From the NCBI GenBank assembly GCA_965235125.1, contig CBDDXH010000003.1, positions 1-37,557 of the forward strand: a DNA stretch of 37,557 nt, given 5' to 3'. Position 1 is the stretch's first letter; each line of letters starts with the position of its first letter. The position numbers were made by a program, and so were the translations under genes. This document shows, piece after piece, positions 8,595-16,733 of this stretch. The DNA is from Pelagilacustribacter hypolimneticus (lineage in GTDB: Bacteria; Pseudomonadota; Alphaproteobacteria; Pelagibacterales; Pelagibacteraceae). The notes below the pieces were generated by a model, which saw only the letters and a program-made list of their open reading frames with translations, did no database searches and was not told where the DNA came from.

Positions 8595-10669
8595 TGTTTA
8601 AAATATATAAAGAAGAAATAGAAATTAATGGAAAAAAAATAATTTTAGAAACTGGTAAGATCGCAAGACAAGCAGATGGAGCGATCATAGCCACTTGTGG
8701 AGAAACAGTAATTATTGCAACTGTAGTTGGTGCAAAAAAGTTAACCGATGGTCAAGACTATTTTCCACTTTCAGTAAATTACCAAGAAAAGTACTATGCG
8801 GCTGGAAAAATTCCAGGTGGATATTTTAAAAGAGAAGCAAGACCAACAGAAGCTGAGACTTTAATTTCTCGATTAATAGACAGACCTATACGACCTTTAT
8901 TTCCTTCTAGTTTTATGAATGAAGTACAGTTGTTACCAACTGTTCTTTCTTTTGATGGAGAAAATCAACCAGACATATTATCAATTATCGCTTCATCCGC
9001 TGCTCTTGCAATCTCAGGTCTACCATTTGATGGACCTATTGCAGCAAGTAGAGTTGGCTTTAGAGATGGAAAATATTTATTAAACCCAACACCGAAAGAA
9101 TTAGAGGAATCTTCTTTAGATTTAGTTGTTGCTGGGACGAAAGATGCAGTTTTAATGGTAGAGTCAGAAGCTTCAGGTTTAACTGAAAAAGAAATGTTAG
9201 GTGCTGTTAAATTTGGACACGAAAATTTTGTACCCATCATCGAAGCTATAGAAAAATTGGCAAAAAAAGCCGGCAAACCTAAATGGGAATTAGAAACCAA
9301 AGATCATTCAGCTGTAAAAGCAAAAATAGTGAAAGCTTTCGAAACTGATTTGCGAAAAGCATTTAAAGAAGTAGATAAAAAGAAAAGATCAACAGCAATT
9401 TCAGAGATAGATACAAAATGTAAAGAAATGTTCGTTGAGGATGAGAATGTAAGTGAAAATGAAGCTATGGCTCAATTAAAGTCTTTAGAAAAAGATATTG
9501 TTAGAACAGCTATTCTTAAAGATAAAAAAAGAATTGATGGAAGAGGCTTAGCCGATGTCAGACAAATTCAATGTGAAGTCGGGGTATTACCAAGAGCTCA
9601 TGGTTCGGCTTTGTTTACTAGAGGAGAAACCCAAGCTTTAGTAGTGACCACTTTAGGAACAACAGATGACGAACAAAGAGTTGAAAGCTTAAACGGCATG
9701 CAAAGAAATAGATTTATGTTGCATTATAATTTTCCTCCTTTTTCGGTTGGAGAATGTGGAAGAATAGGAACGGGCAGAAGAGAAATAGGTCATGGAAAAT
9801 TAGCATGGAGAGCTATTAATTCATTATTGCCAAAACCAGAAAACTTTCCTTATACTTTAAGAGTTGTATCTGAAATTACAGAGTCAAATGGCTCATCATC
9901 AATGGCTACAGTTTGTGGAACTTCGCTAGCTCTTATGGATGCAGGTGTACCAATAAAAGAGCCAGTAGCAGGAATTGCCATGGGTCTAATTAAAGAAGGA
10001 AAAGATTATTCAGTACTATCAGATATTTTAGGTGATGAAGATCATTTAGGAGACATGGATTTTAAAGTTGCTGGAACTAAATCAGGCATAACCTCACTTC
10101 AAATGGATATTAAAATCAAAGGTATTACTTTTGAGATTATGGAAAAAGCCCTAGACCAAGCAAAAGCAGGTAGAGAGCACATATTAGCTGAGATGAATAA
10201 AGCTTTGAAAACTTCAAGAACTGAATTTTCTAAACACACACCAAAAATGGAAACAATAACAGTTGATAAAAAAGAAATTGCAACTGTCATTGGAAAAGGG
10301 GGCGCAACTATTAGAGAGATTATTGAAAAATCAGGAGCCAAAGTTGACGTAAAAGATACTGGTGAAGTAACCGTTTCAGCTCCAGATGAAGAATCTAGAA
10401 AAATTGCAATTGATATTATAAAAAGTTTAGTAGCTAAAGCTGAAGTAGGTAAAATTTACAAAGGCAAGGTTGTAAAAATAATGGAGTTTGGTGCCTTTGT
10501 TAATTTTTTAGGCAAACAAGATGGTTTAGTTCACATTTCTGAACTTGCAGCAAAAAGAGTAGAAAAAGTAGCTGATGTTGTTAGAGAAGGTGATGAAGTT
10601 TCGGTTAAAGTTCTTGGTTTTGATAGAGGAAAAGTTAAGCTTTCTATTAAACAGGCTTTAGAAAATTAA
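8594..10669 (+). CDS. pnp: Polyribonucleotide nucleotidyltransferase (PNPase)
   Basis: Phosphorolytic 3'-5' exoribonuclease of mRNA decay and RNA quality control. Two RNase PH domains (about 1-140 and 310-540) flank an all-helical domain. The second carries the metal/phosphate-site acidic motif DEDHLGDMDFKVAGT. A KH domain (ATVIGKGGATIREI, about 565-580) and an S1 domain (GKVVKIMEFGAFVNFLG, about 625-690) close the protein at 691 aa. An AAGGA Shine-Dalgarno precedes the ATG, which shares one base with the rpsO stop. Its own stop lies inside a hairpin shared with convergent fabI. Confidence 0.97.
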   Translation: MFKIYKEEIEINGKKIILETGKIARQADGAIIATCGETVIIATVVGAKKLTDGQDYFPLSVNYQEKYYAAGKIPGGYFKREARPTEAETLISRLIDRPIRPLFPSSFMNEVQLLPTVLSFDGENQPDILSIIASSAALAISGLPFDGPIAASRVGFRDGKYLLNPTPKELEESSLDLVVAGTKDAVLMVESEASGLTEKEMLGAVKFGHENFVPIIEAIEKLAKKAGKPKWELETKDHSAVKAKIVKAFETDLRKAFKEVDKKKRSTAISEIDTKCKEMFVEDENVSENEAMAQLKSLEKDIVRTAILKDKKRIDGRGLADVRQIQCEVGVLPRAHGSALFTRGETQALVVTTLGTTDDEQRVESLNGMQRNRFMLHYNFPPFSVGECGRIGTGRREIGHGKLAWRAINSLLPKPENFPYTLRVVSEITESNGSSSMATVCGTSLALMDAGVPIKEPVAGIAMGLIKEGKDYSVLSDILGDEDHLGDMDFKVAGTKSGITSLQMDIKIKGITFEIMEKALDQAKAGREHILAEMNKALKTSRTEFSKHTPKMETITVDKKEIATVIGKGGATIREIIEKSGAKVDVKDTGEVTVSAPDEESRKIAIDIIKSLVAKAEVGKIYKGKVVKIMEFGAFVNFLGKQDGLVHISELAAKRVEKVADVVREGDEVSVKVLGFDRGKVKLSIKQALEN

Positions 10670-10674
10670 GCCTG
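10652..10674. terminator. Shared hairpin over the pnp and fabI stop codons
   Basis: A perfect 7-bp stem, CAGGCTT (10652-10658) with AAGCCTG (10668-10674) around a 9-nt loop, encloses the overlapping stop codons of pnp (TAA 10667-10669, +) and fabI (complement 10666-10668). It is followed on the + strand by CATATTTTTA, only partly T-rich. It could serve as a bidirectional terminator or mRNA 3'-end stabiliser while coding for both C-termini. Confidence 0.5.
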
Positions 10675-11454
10675 CATATTTTTAGGGTTAGGCATGCCAA
10701 CGATATTGTATCCCGCATCTACATAGTGAATTTCGCCTGTTACACCTGCTGCAAGATCGCTTAATAAATAAACTGCAGCTCCACCCACATCATTAATGTC
10801 TACGTTTCTTTTTAAAGGAGAATGGTTTTCATTCCATTTATATAAAAATTTAGCATCGCCAATAGCTGAAGCTGCTAAAGTTTTAATAGGGCCTGCGCTA
10901 ATAGCGTTTACTCTAATCCCACTTGATCCAAGATCTACTGATAAATATTTAACACTTGATTCAAGGGCAGCTTTACAAACTCCCATAACGTTATAATTTG
11001 GAATAACTTTATCAGCACAATAAGTTAAAGTGACAAATCCTGAGCCTGGTTTCATTATTTTAGAGGCTTCTTTACAGACTTCTGTGAAAGAAAAACAAGA
11101 AATTAACATACTATTTGAAAAATTCTCACGAGAAGTATTTAAGTATTGTCCAGATAATTCTGATTTTTCAGAGAATGCGATTGCATGAACAACAAAGTCT
11201 AAATTACCCCATTTGTCTTTAATATCTGAGAAAGTTTTAACAATTTCTTCTTTTTTTTCTACATTGCAGTCTAAAGTAAATTTTGAACCTAAGGATTCTG
11301 CTAGAGGTATTACTCTTTTTTTTAAAGCATCGCCCACATAAGTGAATGCAAGTTCAGCTCCATGTTCATTTAATTTTTTTGCAATACCCCAGGCAATTGA
11401 GCGATCATTTGCAACACCCATGATTAAGCCTTTTTTATTTTGCATCAATTTCAT
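10666..11454 (-). CDS. fabI: Enoyl-[acyl-carrier-protein] reductase (NADH)
   Basis: Last reduction step of each fatty-acid elongation cycle; short-chain dehydrogenase fold. N-terminal cofactor motif KGLIMGVANDRSIAWGIA; catalytic Tyr154-x2-Met157-x3-Lys161 in NYNVMGVCKAALESS (numbered from the start chosen here). I choose the ATG at 11454 (MKLMQNKKG, 262 aa) over a TTG at 11469, because the latter would begin inside fabB and adds residues foreign to the family. The ATG follows the fabB stop after one base. Third gene of fabA-fabB-fabI, suggesting co-expression of chain elongation and unsaturation. Confidence 0.95.
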   Translation of the reverse strand: MKLMQNKKGLIMGVANDRSIAWGIAKKLNEHGAELAFTYVGDALKKRVIPLAESLGSKFTLDCNVEKKEEIVKTFSDIKDKWGNLDFVVHAIAFSEKSELSGQYLNTSRENFSNSMLISCFSFTEVCKEASKIMKPGSGFVTLTYCADKVIPNYNVMGVCKAALESSVKYLSVDLGSSGIRVNAISAGPIKTLAASAIGDAKFLYKWNENHSPLKRNVDINDVGGAAVYLLSDLAAGVTGEIHYVDAGYNIVGMPNPKNMQA

Positions 11455-11455
11455 T

Positions 11456-12667
11456 TTATATACGTTCAAATACTAGAGTTGCATTAGTTCCACCAAACCC
11501 AAAGCTATTAGACATCACTGAGTTAAGGATAACATTTTTTTCAACTTTTGTAACAATAGGAAATTTTTTTGCTTCATCATCCATTTCATTAATATTAGCT
11601 GATGCAGCAATAAAATTATTTTTCATCATTATTAAACAATAAATAGCCTCATGTACTGAAGCAGCTCCTAATGGATGTCCAGATAAAGATTTTGTTGAAC
11701 TTATCTTAGGTATTTTATCTTTGAAAGTTTCCCCAACTGATTTTAACTCTGTAATATCTCCAACTGGAGTCGAGGTTCCGTGAGTATTAATATAATCTAT
11801 TTTATTTTTAGCTGTCTTAAGAGCCATTTGCATGCATCTTACCGCCCCTTCACCTGATGGTGCAACCATATCATAACCATCCGATGTTGCTCCATAACCT
11901 GTAATCTCAGCGTAAATTTTTGCTCCCCGTGCTCTTGCGTGTTCATATTCTTCAAGAACTAAAACACCACCTCCTCCAGCAATTACAAAACCATCTCGAG
12001 TTTTATCATAAGCTCTAGATGCTTTTTCTGGAGTGTCATTATATTTTGAAGACAAAGCTGTCATAGCATCAAACATTGCCGTTAAAGCCCAATGCAATTC
12101 CTCACTACCACCTGCAAACATAATTTTTTGTTTACCAGATTGGATGAGCTCAACAGAATTTCCAATGCAATGACCACTTGTTGCGCAGGCAGAACTCATA
12201 GTGTAATTGACGCCTTTTATTTTAAAAGGAACCGCCAAGGTCGCAGAAGCTGTACTTGCCATTGTTCTTGGGACAATAAATGGTCCCATTAGCTTTGGAG
12301 TTTTAGCTCTAGTTTTATCTGCTGCTAAAATAACATTTTCTATAGAAGGTCCACCCGAACCCATGACAATACCTGTTAAGTTGTTACTTACATCTTTTTC
12401 ATCAAGTCCTGAATCTTTTATAGCTTCTTTCATGGCAATAAAATTATATGCCGAGCCGGATCCCATAAATCTTATGGTTTTTCTTTCTATATGATCTTCT
12501 ATTTTAATTTTAGGTTTACCATGAATATGACTTTTTAAATTATATTCTTTGTACTCTTCAGAAAAAGATATACCTGATTTGCTATTAAGAAGTGATTGGT
12601 AAACTTCTTCTTGATTATTTCCTAGACAAGAAACTATTCCAAGACCTGTTACAACTACTTTTTTCAT
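11456..12667 (-). CDS. fabB: 3-oxoacyl-ACP synthase I (KAS I)
   Basis: Condensing enzyme needed to elongate cis-unsaturated acyl chains made by FabA. Thiolase-fold protein of 403 aa with the catalytic Cys161 in SSACATSGH, His296 in NTHGTSTPVGD, Lys326 and His331 in STKSLSGHPLGAA. These are the expected Cys-His-His set. The FabB rather than FabF assignment rests on its pairing with fabA: the stop of fabA and the start of fabB overlap at 12667. Confidence 0.96.
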   Translation of the reverse strand: MKKVVVTGLGIVSCLGNNQEEVYQSLLNSKSGISFSEEYKEYNLKSHIHGKPKIKIEDHIERKTIRFMGSGSAYNFIAMKEAIKDSGLDEKDVSNNLTGIVMGSGGPSIENVILAADKTRAKTPKLMGPFIVPRTMASTASATLAVPFKIKGVNYTMSSACATSGHCIGNSVELIQSGKQKIMFAGGSEELHWALTAMFDAMTALSSKYNDTPEKASRAYDKTRDGFVIAGGGGVLVLEEYEHARARGAKIYAEITGYGATSDGYDMVAPSGEGAVRCMQMALKTAKNKIDYINTHGTSTPVGDITELKSVGETFKDKIPKISSTKSLSGHPLGAASVHEAIYCLIMMKNNFIAASANINEMDDEAKKFPIVTKVEKNVILNSVMSNSFGFGGTNATLVFERI

Positions 12668-13167
12668 TATGTAAATAATCCTACTTTTAAATTTTCAGCA
12701 GTATAAATAATTTTGCCATCAGTTTTTAATAATCCATTAGCAAGACCAACAGTAGCACCTTCTTTTTTTAATATTCTTTTTATATGAATCTCATATGTCG
12801 CTAACTTTACTTTTTCTAAAACCTCACCACTAAATTTAACTTCATTTACTCCTAATGCTCTACCTTTGCCGGGTTCACCTAACCATCCAAGATAAAATCC
12901 AACTAGCTGCCACATAGCATCAAGTCCAAGACAGCCCGGCATAACTGGATCATCTTTAAAATGACAGTTAAAAAACCACATATCTTTGTTTATATCTAAC
13001 TCTGCCTTAACATGTCCTTTTTTGAAATTTCCACCATTGTCAGTAATTTCAGTAATACGATCAAACATTAGCATAGGTGGCAATGGTAGCTTTGCATTTC
13101 CTTTTCCAAAAAGCTTACCTTTTCCGCAGTCTATTAATTCGTCATAATTGTAGCTTCTTTTTTGCAT
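12667..13167 (-). CDS. fabA: 3-hydroxydecanoyl-ACP dehydratase/isomerase
   Basis: Introduces the cis double bond of anaerobic-type unsaturated fatty-acid synthesis. Hot-dog fold, 166 aa, with LPLPPMLMFDRI (27-38), active-site His69 in FNCHFKDDPVMPGCLGLDAMWQ and Asp83 downstream. First gene of the fab operon. The upstream 113-nt region is shared with a divergent oxygenase gene. A TATAAA at 13182-13187 (read on the minus strand) would give a leader of about 8 nt, with no visible Shine-Dalgarno. The irr regulator gene often found in front of fabA in other alphaproteobacteria is absent. Confidence 0.96.
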   Translation of the reverse strand: MQKRSYNYDELIDCGKGKLFGKGNAKLPLPPMLMFDRITEITDNGGNFKKGHVKAELDINKDMWFFNCHFKDDPVMPGCLGLDAMWQLVGFYLGWLGEPGKGRALGVNEVKFSGEVLEKVKLATYEIHIKRILKKEGATVGLANGLLKTDGKIIYTAENLKVGLFT

Positions 13168-13280
13168 AATTTGAGGTTTAATTTATATTGAAATATATAT
13201 TAATTACATATTAATTAAGGAATACAATGACAAAAAACCACAGTTATTGAAAGAGTTTTTGTGTTAAATGGTATTAATTT
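13168..13280. other. Divergent intergenic region fabA / oxygenase
   Basis: This A+T-rich region must hold both promoters. ATTAATTA occurs twice (near 13199 and 13210). ACAAAAA (13230-13236) and TTTTTGT (13256-13262) form a 7-bp inverted repeat that could be a weak hairpin or operator. A TTGAAA at 13247-13252 could serve as a -35 for the oxygenase gene. No known regulator site was recognised. Confidence 0.35.
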
Positions 13281-13874
13281 ATGAGTAATTTAAATTTTGC
13301 AGATTTTTACAAAGTTCCAGACCTTAACTTTGACATATCTAAATTAAGAAAAGATTTAGACATGGTTTTTAAGAAAAAAAAATTCGACTCTAATGGAGTT
13401 TCAAATTTTGGTGCCATCTCTTTAAATCAAATACCTAACGATGAGGAGTCCATCAAGGGAAATAATATCAGAGGAGTTTATTGGACAAAACCAGATGAAA
13501 CAGGCAAAGAAGTTACAAGAGATGTTAAAATAGATGAGTCAAAATATACCCAAATTGTTCCTGAATTTGAAAATACTTATTTTGTAGAGGTATATGAAAC
13601 GCTAAAAAAAAAATTTAAACTTGGTAGAGTTAGAATTTTATTAAAACAACCAAGAACTACACTTAGCTGGCACAGAGACCCAGAACCAAGATTACATATT
13701 CCAATAATCACTAATCCTGGATGTATTATGGTAATTGAAAATGTTGCAAAACACTTGCCCGCAGACGGGTCAGTTACGATAACTAATAATACTAAATATC
13801 ACAATTTTTTTAATGGTGGAGAGCAAGACCGTATTCATCTTGTGGCCTGCATGTTGGAAGATCGATTTAATTAA
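13281..13874 (+). CDS. Aspartyl/asparaginyl beta-hydroxylase-like Fe(II)/2-oxoglutarate oxygenase, substrate unknown
   Basis: A 197-aa double-stranded beta-helix oxygenase candidate. The facial triad is visible: His131 and Asp133 in LSWHRDPEPRLHIPI, His174 in KYHNFFNGG, with the 2-oxoglutarate-binding Arg184 in DRIHLVAC. The spacing, the RLHIPI strand and the H-N...DRIHL block fit the Asp/Asn beta-hydroxylase family (also called Asp_Arg_Hydrox) better than other dioxygenase families. There is no signal peptide. It is monocistronic between the divergent fab operon and a convergent SH3 gene, so context gives little about the substrate: it could be a protein side chain, a small molecule or a lipid head group. 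Confidence 0.75.
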   Translation: MSNLNFADFYKVPDLNFDISKLRKDLDMVFKKKKFDSNGVSNFGAISLNQIPNDEESIKGNNIRGVYWTKPDETGKEVTRDVKIDESKYTQIVPEFENTYFVEVYETLKKKFKLGRVRILLKQPRTTLSWHRDPEPRLHIPIITNPGCIMVIENVAKHLPADGSVTITNNTKYHNFFNGGEQDRIHLVACMLEDRFN

Positions 13875-14317
13875 AAATTACCCCAAAGATTCTCTTTTTT
13901 AACCCAACCAGCATATTTGTCAGTTTTAATTTTACACCAATCATCATTGCATTTTAAAACAAGACAAAGTCTGCCTTTTTCTAAAACAACCAAAGGGGTA
14001 GAAAAAATTGTAGAGTTTTTAAACACCACAGTCTGATCATTATTAGCTAAGGCTGCTTTTTTTTTTGATAATTGTGAGACATGTATCCAGCCTGTATTAT
14101 TTTCATGGTCTTTTATTTTTCTAAAATTATCTGAAGTATCAATGACTAAAACAGGAAGATATTTTTTTTTATAAAATATTTTTGTATCATAATCAAAAGA
14201 AGGGCCCTGTCTTAAGTTAGCAGCATTATTGCGTAATGTTACAAAATATTCATCAGAAAATAGTATATTAATGTTAGAAAAAAAAAAAATTAAAATAAGA
14301 GAAATAACTTTTAACAT
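13871..14317 (-). CDS. Exported SH3-domain protein
   Basis: A 148-aa protein with a signal peptide (hydrophobic residues 2-20, likely cleavage near 21-22) followed by two SH3-like repeats. The first has NLRQGPS (34-40) and TGWIHVSQL (75-83); the second has DWCKI...YAGWVKKENLWG. Such bacterial SH3 proteins are periplasmic, and a few bind peptidoglycan; the exact role is unknown. It is the last gene of the ubiE-ubiB-coaBC-dut-moeB-like operon (1-nt overlap with the moeB-like gene). Its stop overlaps that of the convergent oxygenase through a shared TTAA. Confidence 0.8.
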   Translation of the reverse strand: MLKVISLILIFFFSNINILFSDEYFVTLRNNAANLRQGPSFDYDTKIFYKKKYLPVLVIDTSDNFRKIKDHENNTGWIHVSQLSKKKAALANNDQTVVFKNSTIFSTPLVVLEKGRLCLVLKCNDDWCKIKTDKYAGWVKKENLWGNF

Positions 14318-15066
14318 TATCGTCTTGGACAGGTTGTGTAATTACAATTTTTAGTAAGTTTAACTTTTCTAAAATCTAGTTTTAAAGTATCAAAAATAAT
14401 CATTTTTCCAATGAGTCCATTTTTATTATCTATAATAGATTTTATTACTTCATTTGCTTGAAGTGTCCCAGCAATACCAGCAACTGTCGGTAAAATTCCT
14501 TCGGTATCACATTTGTTGTCTGCATCAGGTATTTCAGGCATAAAACATCTATAACAAGGAATATTTTTTTTAAAATTAAAATTAAATATTTGTGCATCAA
14601 ATTTACTTATCGCAGCTGAAATTAATATTTTTTTATTTTTTAAACTATAGTCATTTAAAAGATATCTCGTAATAAAATTATCTGAACAATCGCAGATAAT
14701 ATCGTAATTATTTATAATATTTTTAATATTTTTTTCAATTAATCTATTTTTATAAATACTTATTTTAATTTTTTTATTTATTTTTTTAATATATTTTTTT
14801 GCTTGTATTACTTTAAATTTACCAATATCCGAATTATTGAATATTATTTGTCTATTTAAATTAGAAAGTTCAACTTTATCATTATCCACAAGACCAATGT
14901 TTCCTAGACCTGTATTAGCTAAATACAATACCAAAGGACAACCTAATCCACCAAGTCCTACCACTAAAACTCTTGCTGAAGAAATCTTTTTCTGTCCAGC
15001 GATACCTATTTTTTTTAAAATTATTTGCTTTGAATATCTTAAAAATTCATTATTACTTAATTTCAT
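14317..15066 (-). CDS. MoeB/ThiF/HesA-family adenylyltransferase (E1-like)
   Basis: An E1-like enzyme that adenylates the C-terminus of a ubiquitin-like sulfur carrier (MoaD or ThiS type). Visible: RYSKQIIL start block, nucleotide-binding GLGGLGCP (37-44), LSNLNRQ with the arginine finger (68-73), Zn-binding CYRC and a C-terminal NCNYTTCPRR. A candidate catalytic or persulfide cysteine lies in NKCDTEGILPT. It lacks a C-terminal rhodanese domain (249 aa). No moaD, moaE, thiS or thiG is nearby, so choosing between molybdopterin and thiamine synthesis is not possible from context. It lies 8 nt after dut in the same operon. Confidence 0.85.
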   Translation of the reverse strand: MKLSNNEFLRYSKQIILKKIGIAGQKKISSARVLVVGLGGLGCPLVLYLANTGLGNIGLVDNDKVELSNLNRQIIFNNSDIGKFKVIQAKKYIKKINKKIKISIYKNRLIEKNIKNIINNYDIICDCSDNFITRYLLNDYSLKNKKILISAAISKFDAQIFNFNFKKNIPCYRCFMPEIPDADNKCDTEGILPTVAGIAGTLQANEVIKSIIDNKNGLIGKMIIFDTLKLDFRKVKLTKNCNYTTCPRR

Positions 15067-15074
15067 ATTTTATA

Positions 15075-15518
15075 TTATTTTGTTCCAGTTGAACCAAATC
15101 CACTGATTCCACGGTCAGTCCCAGGTAATTCTTTAACTTCCTCCATACTAACTTGTTCAATAGGACAAACAACCATTTGAGCAATTCTGTCACCATTTTT
15201 TATTGTAAATTTATTTTTACTCAAATTTATTAAAATAACTTTAACTTCACCTCTATAATCAGAGTCAATTGTGCCAGGGGTATTTAAAACAGTTATTCCT
15301 TCTTTTACTGCTAGTCCAGATCTTGGTCTAATTTGTATTTCGTAACCTCTTGGAATAGATAGAAAAAATCCTGTAGGGACAAGAGCTTTTTCACCAGGAT
15401 TAATAATTATATCTTGTTTAATATAAGCCGCCACGTCCATACCCGAGGCGCCGGGTGTTTCATATTTGGGAATTAAAACTTCATTTGATAACTTTTTAAT
15501 TTGTATTTTTTTCATCAA
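15075..15518 (-). CDS. dut: Deoxyuridine triphosphatase (dUTPase)
   Basis: Hydrolyses dUTP to dUMP, keeping uracil out of DNA and feeding thymidylate synthesis. All five trimeric-dUTPase motifs are visible: GASGMDVAA (23-31), PRSGLA (65-70), GTIDSDYRGE (82-91, catalytic Asp85), GDRIAQMV (109-116) and RGISGFGSTG (136-145). At 147 aa it is complete. The start overlaps coaBC by 23 nt. The order coaBC-dut is a recurring alphaproteobacterial arrangement. Confidence 0.97.
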   Translation of the reverse strand: MMKKIQIKKLSNEVLIPKYETPGASGMDVAAYIKQDIIINPGEKALVPTGFFLSIPRGYEIQIRPRSGLAVKEGITVLNTPGTIDSDYRGEVKVILINLSKNKFTIKNGDRIAQMVVCPIEQVSMEEVKELPGTDRGISGFGSTGTK

Positions 15519-16725
15519 TTAAAAGTCTATCAATTATTTTTTTTGCTATTTTTGCTGCAATATAACTTTTTGTATTTTTAGGAAGATTTTCAACTTTGCC
15601 ATTTTTTTCTATTATTGAAATTTTGTTATAGTCTACATTAAAACCAGTTTCTTTTTTCGAAACATCGTTTGCAATAATCATATCACAATATTTTTGATTA
15701 AGCTTTTTTATAGAATTTTCTATTAGATTTTCTGTCTCGGCAGAAAAACCAATAACTATTTTAGGTCTTAATTTATTATTTTTTCCTAAATATTCTAAAA
15801 TATCTTTATTTTTTTCTAAATTTAAAACTTTATAATTTTCTTTATTCATCTTTATTTTTTGTTTATTTTTATCTCTAGGTTTAAAGTCAGCAACCGCAGC
15901 AGCACATACGGCAATATCAACTGGTAAAAGTTTTTGTACAACATCCATCATTTCATCGGCGCTAATTATTTGTTTTACTTTAATATCTTTGGAAAAATTT
16001 ATTGAGGAAGGGCCTGCGACTAAAGTCGTTTTTACTCCTAATTTTGATAATGCTAAGGCTATCTCATACCCTTGTTTACCGCTAGATTCATTTGAGATAT
16101 ATCTAATGGGGTCTAAGTATTCTCTGGTAGCGCCAGTAGTAACTAGAGCACTAAATTTTTTTTTTTTAACTAAATCTTTGTTGTCAAAATAGTTTTTTAG
16201 GTATGTAAAAATCTGACGTGGACTAGACATTTTACCTTCGCCGTATTCTCCACAAGCCATTTCTCCATTTACAGGTCCTATAAATTTATAACCAAAATCT
16301 AATAAATTTTTCAAATTTTTTTGAGTTGCTTTATGCAACCACATTCTGACGTTCATCGCTGGAACTAAAAGGACATCTTTGTTTGATGCCAATATAACAG
16401 TTGTTGCAAGATCTTCTGCTTTTCCAGCACTGAGTTTTGTCATCATATTAGCCGTAGTAGGTATAACCAAAACAAGATCTGCCCATCGAGAGAGAGAAAT
16501 ATGATCTATTTCTTTCTCATTATTTACATCAAAAATGTCTTCAAAAACTTTGTTATTAGACAAAGAAGTTATTGAAAGAGGGGTAACAAATTCTTTACCA
16601 CTTTTGGTTAATATAGTTTTTACCTCAACGTTATTCTTTACTAGTAATCTTGTTAGGTCTAATGCTTTGTAGGCAGAGATACCTCCACCAATAATTAGAA
16701 GTATTTTTTTATTTTGTAGTGACAT
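15496..16725 (-). CDS. coaBC: Bifunctional phosphopantothenoylcysteine decarboxylase / phosphopantothenate-cysteine ligase
   Basis: Two consecutive steps of coenzyme A synthesis. The N-terminal FMN-dependent CoaC part has GGGISAYKA (13-21), active-site His75, SAGKAEDLATT, PAMNVRMW (122-129) and Cys158 in MACGEYGEGKM. The C-terminal CoaB part has VTTGATREYLDPIRYI and NESSGKQG (212-219), then AAAVADFKPRD and a Lys-rich loop. At 409 aa it is the usual fusion length. It lies 8 nt after ubiB and overlaps dut. Confidence 0.96.
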   Translation of the reverse strand: MSLQNKKILLIIGGGISAYKALDLTRLLVKNNVEVKTILTKSGKEFVTPLSITSLSNNKVFEDIFDVNNEKEIDHISLSRWADLVLVIPTTANMMTKLSAGKAEDLATTVILASNKDVLLVPAMNVRMWLHKATQKNLKNLLDFGYKFIGPVNGEMACGEYGEGKMSSPRQIFTYLKNYFDNKDLVKKKKFSALVTTGATREYLDPIRYISNESSGKQGYEIALALSKLGVKTTLVAGPSSINFSKDIKVKQIISADEMMDVVQKLLPVDIAVCAAAVADFKPRDKNKQKIKMNKENYKVLNLEKNKDILEYLGKNNKLRPKIVIGFSAETENLIENSIKKLNQKYCDMIIANDVSKKETGFNVDYNKISIIEKNGKVENLPKNTKSYIAAKIAKKIIDRLLIDEKNTN

Positions 16726-16733
16726 CGCAATAA

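Noticed and set aside
11455..11469. TTG start for fabI at 11469
   Set aside because: It would overlap the fabB C-terminus and add residues absent from the family; an ATG at 11454 directly after the fabB stop is better.
10796..12494. Plus-strand reading frames inside fabI and fabB (for example 10796-10996, 12092-12292, 12207-12494)
   Set aside because: These are opposite-strand shadows of strongly conserved fab genes with no protein-family features.
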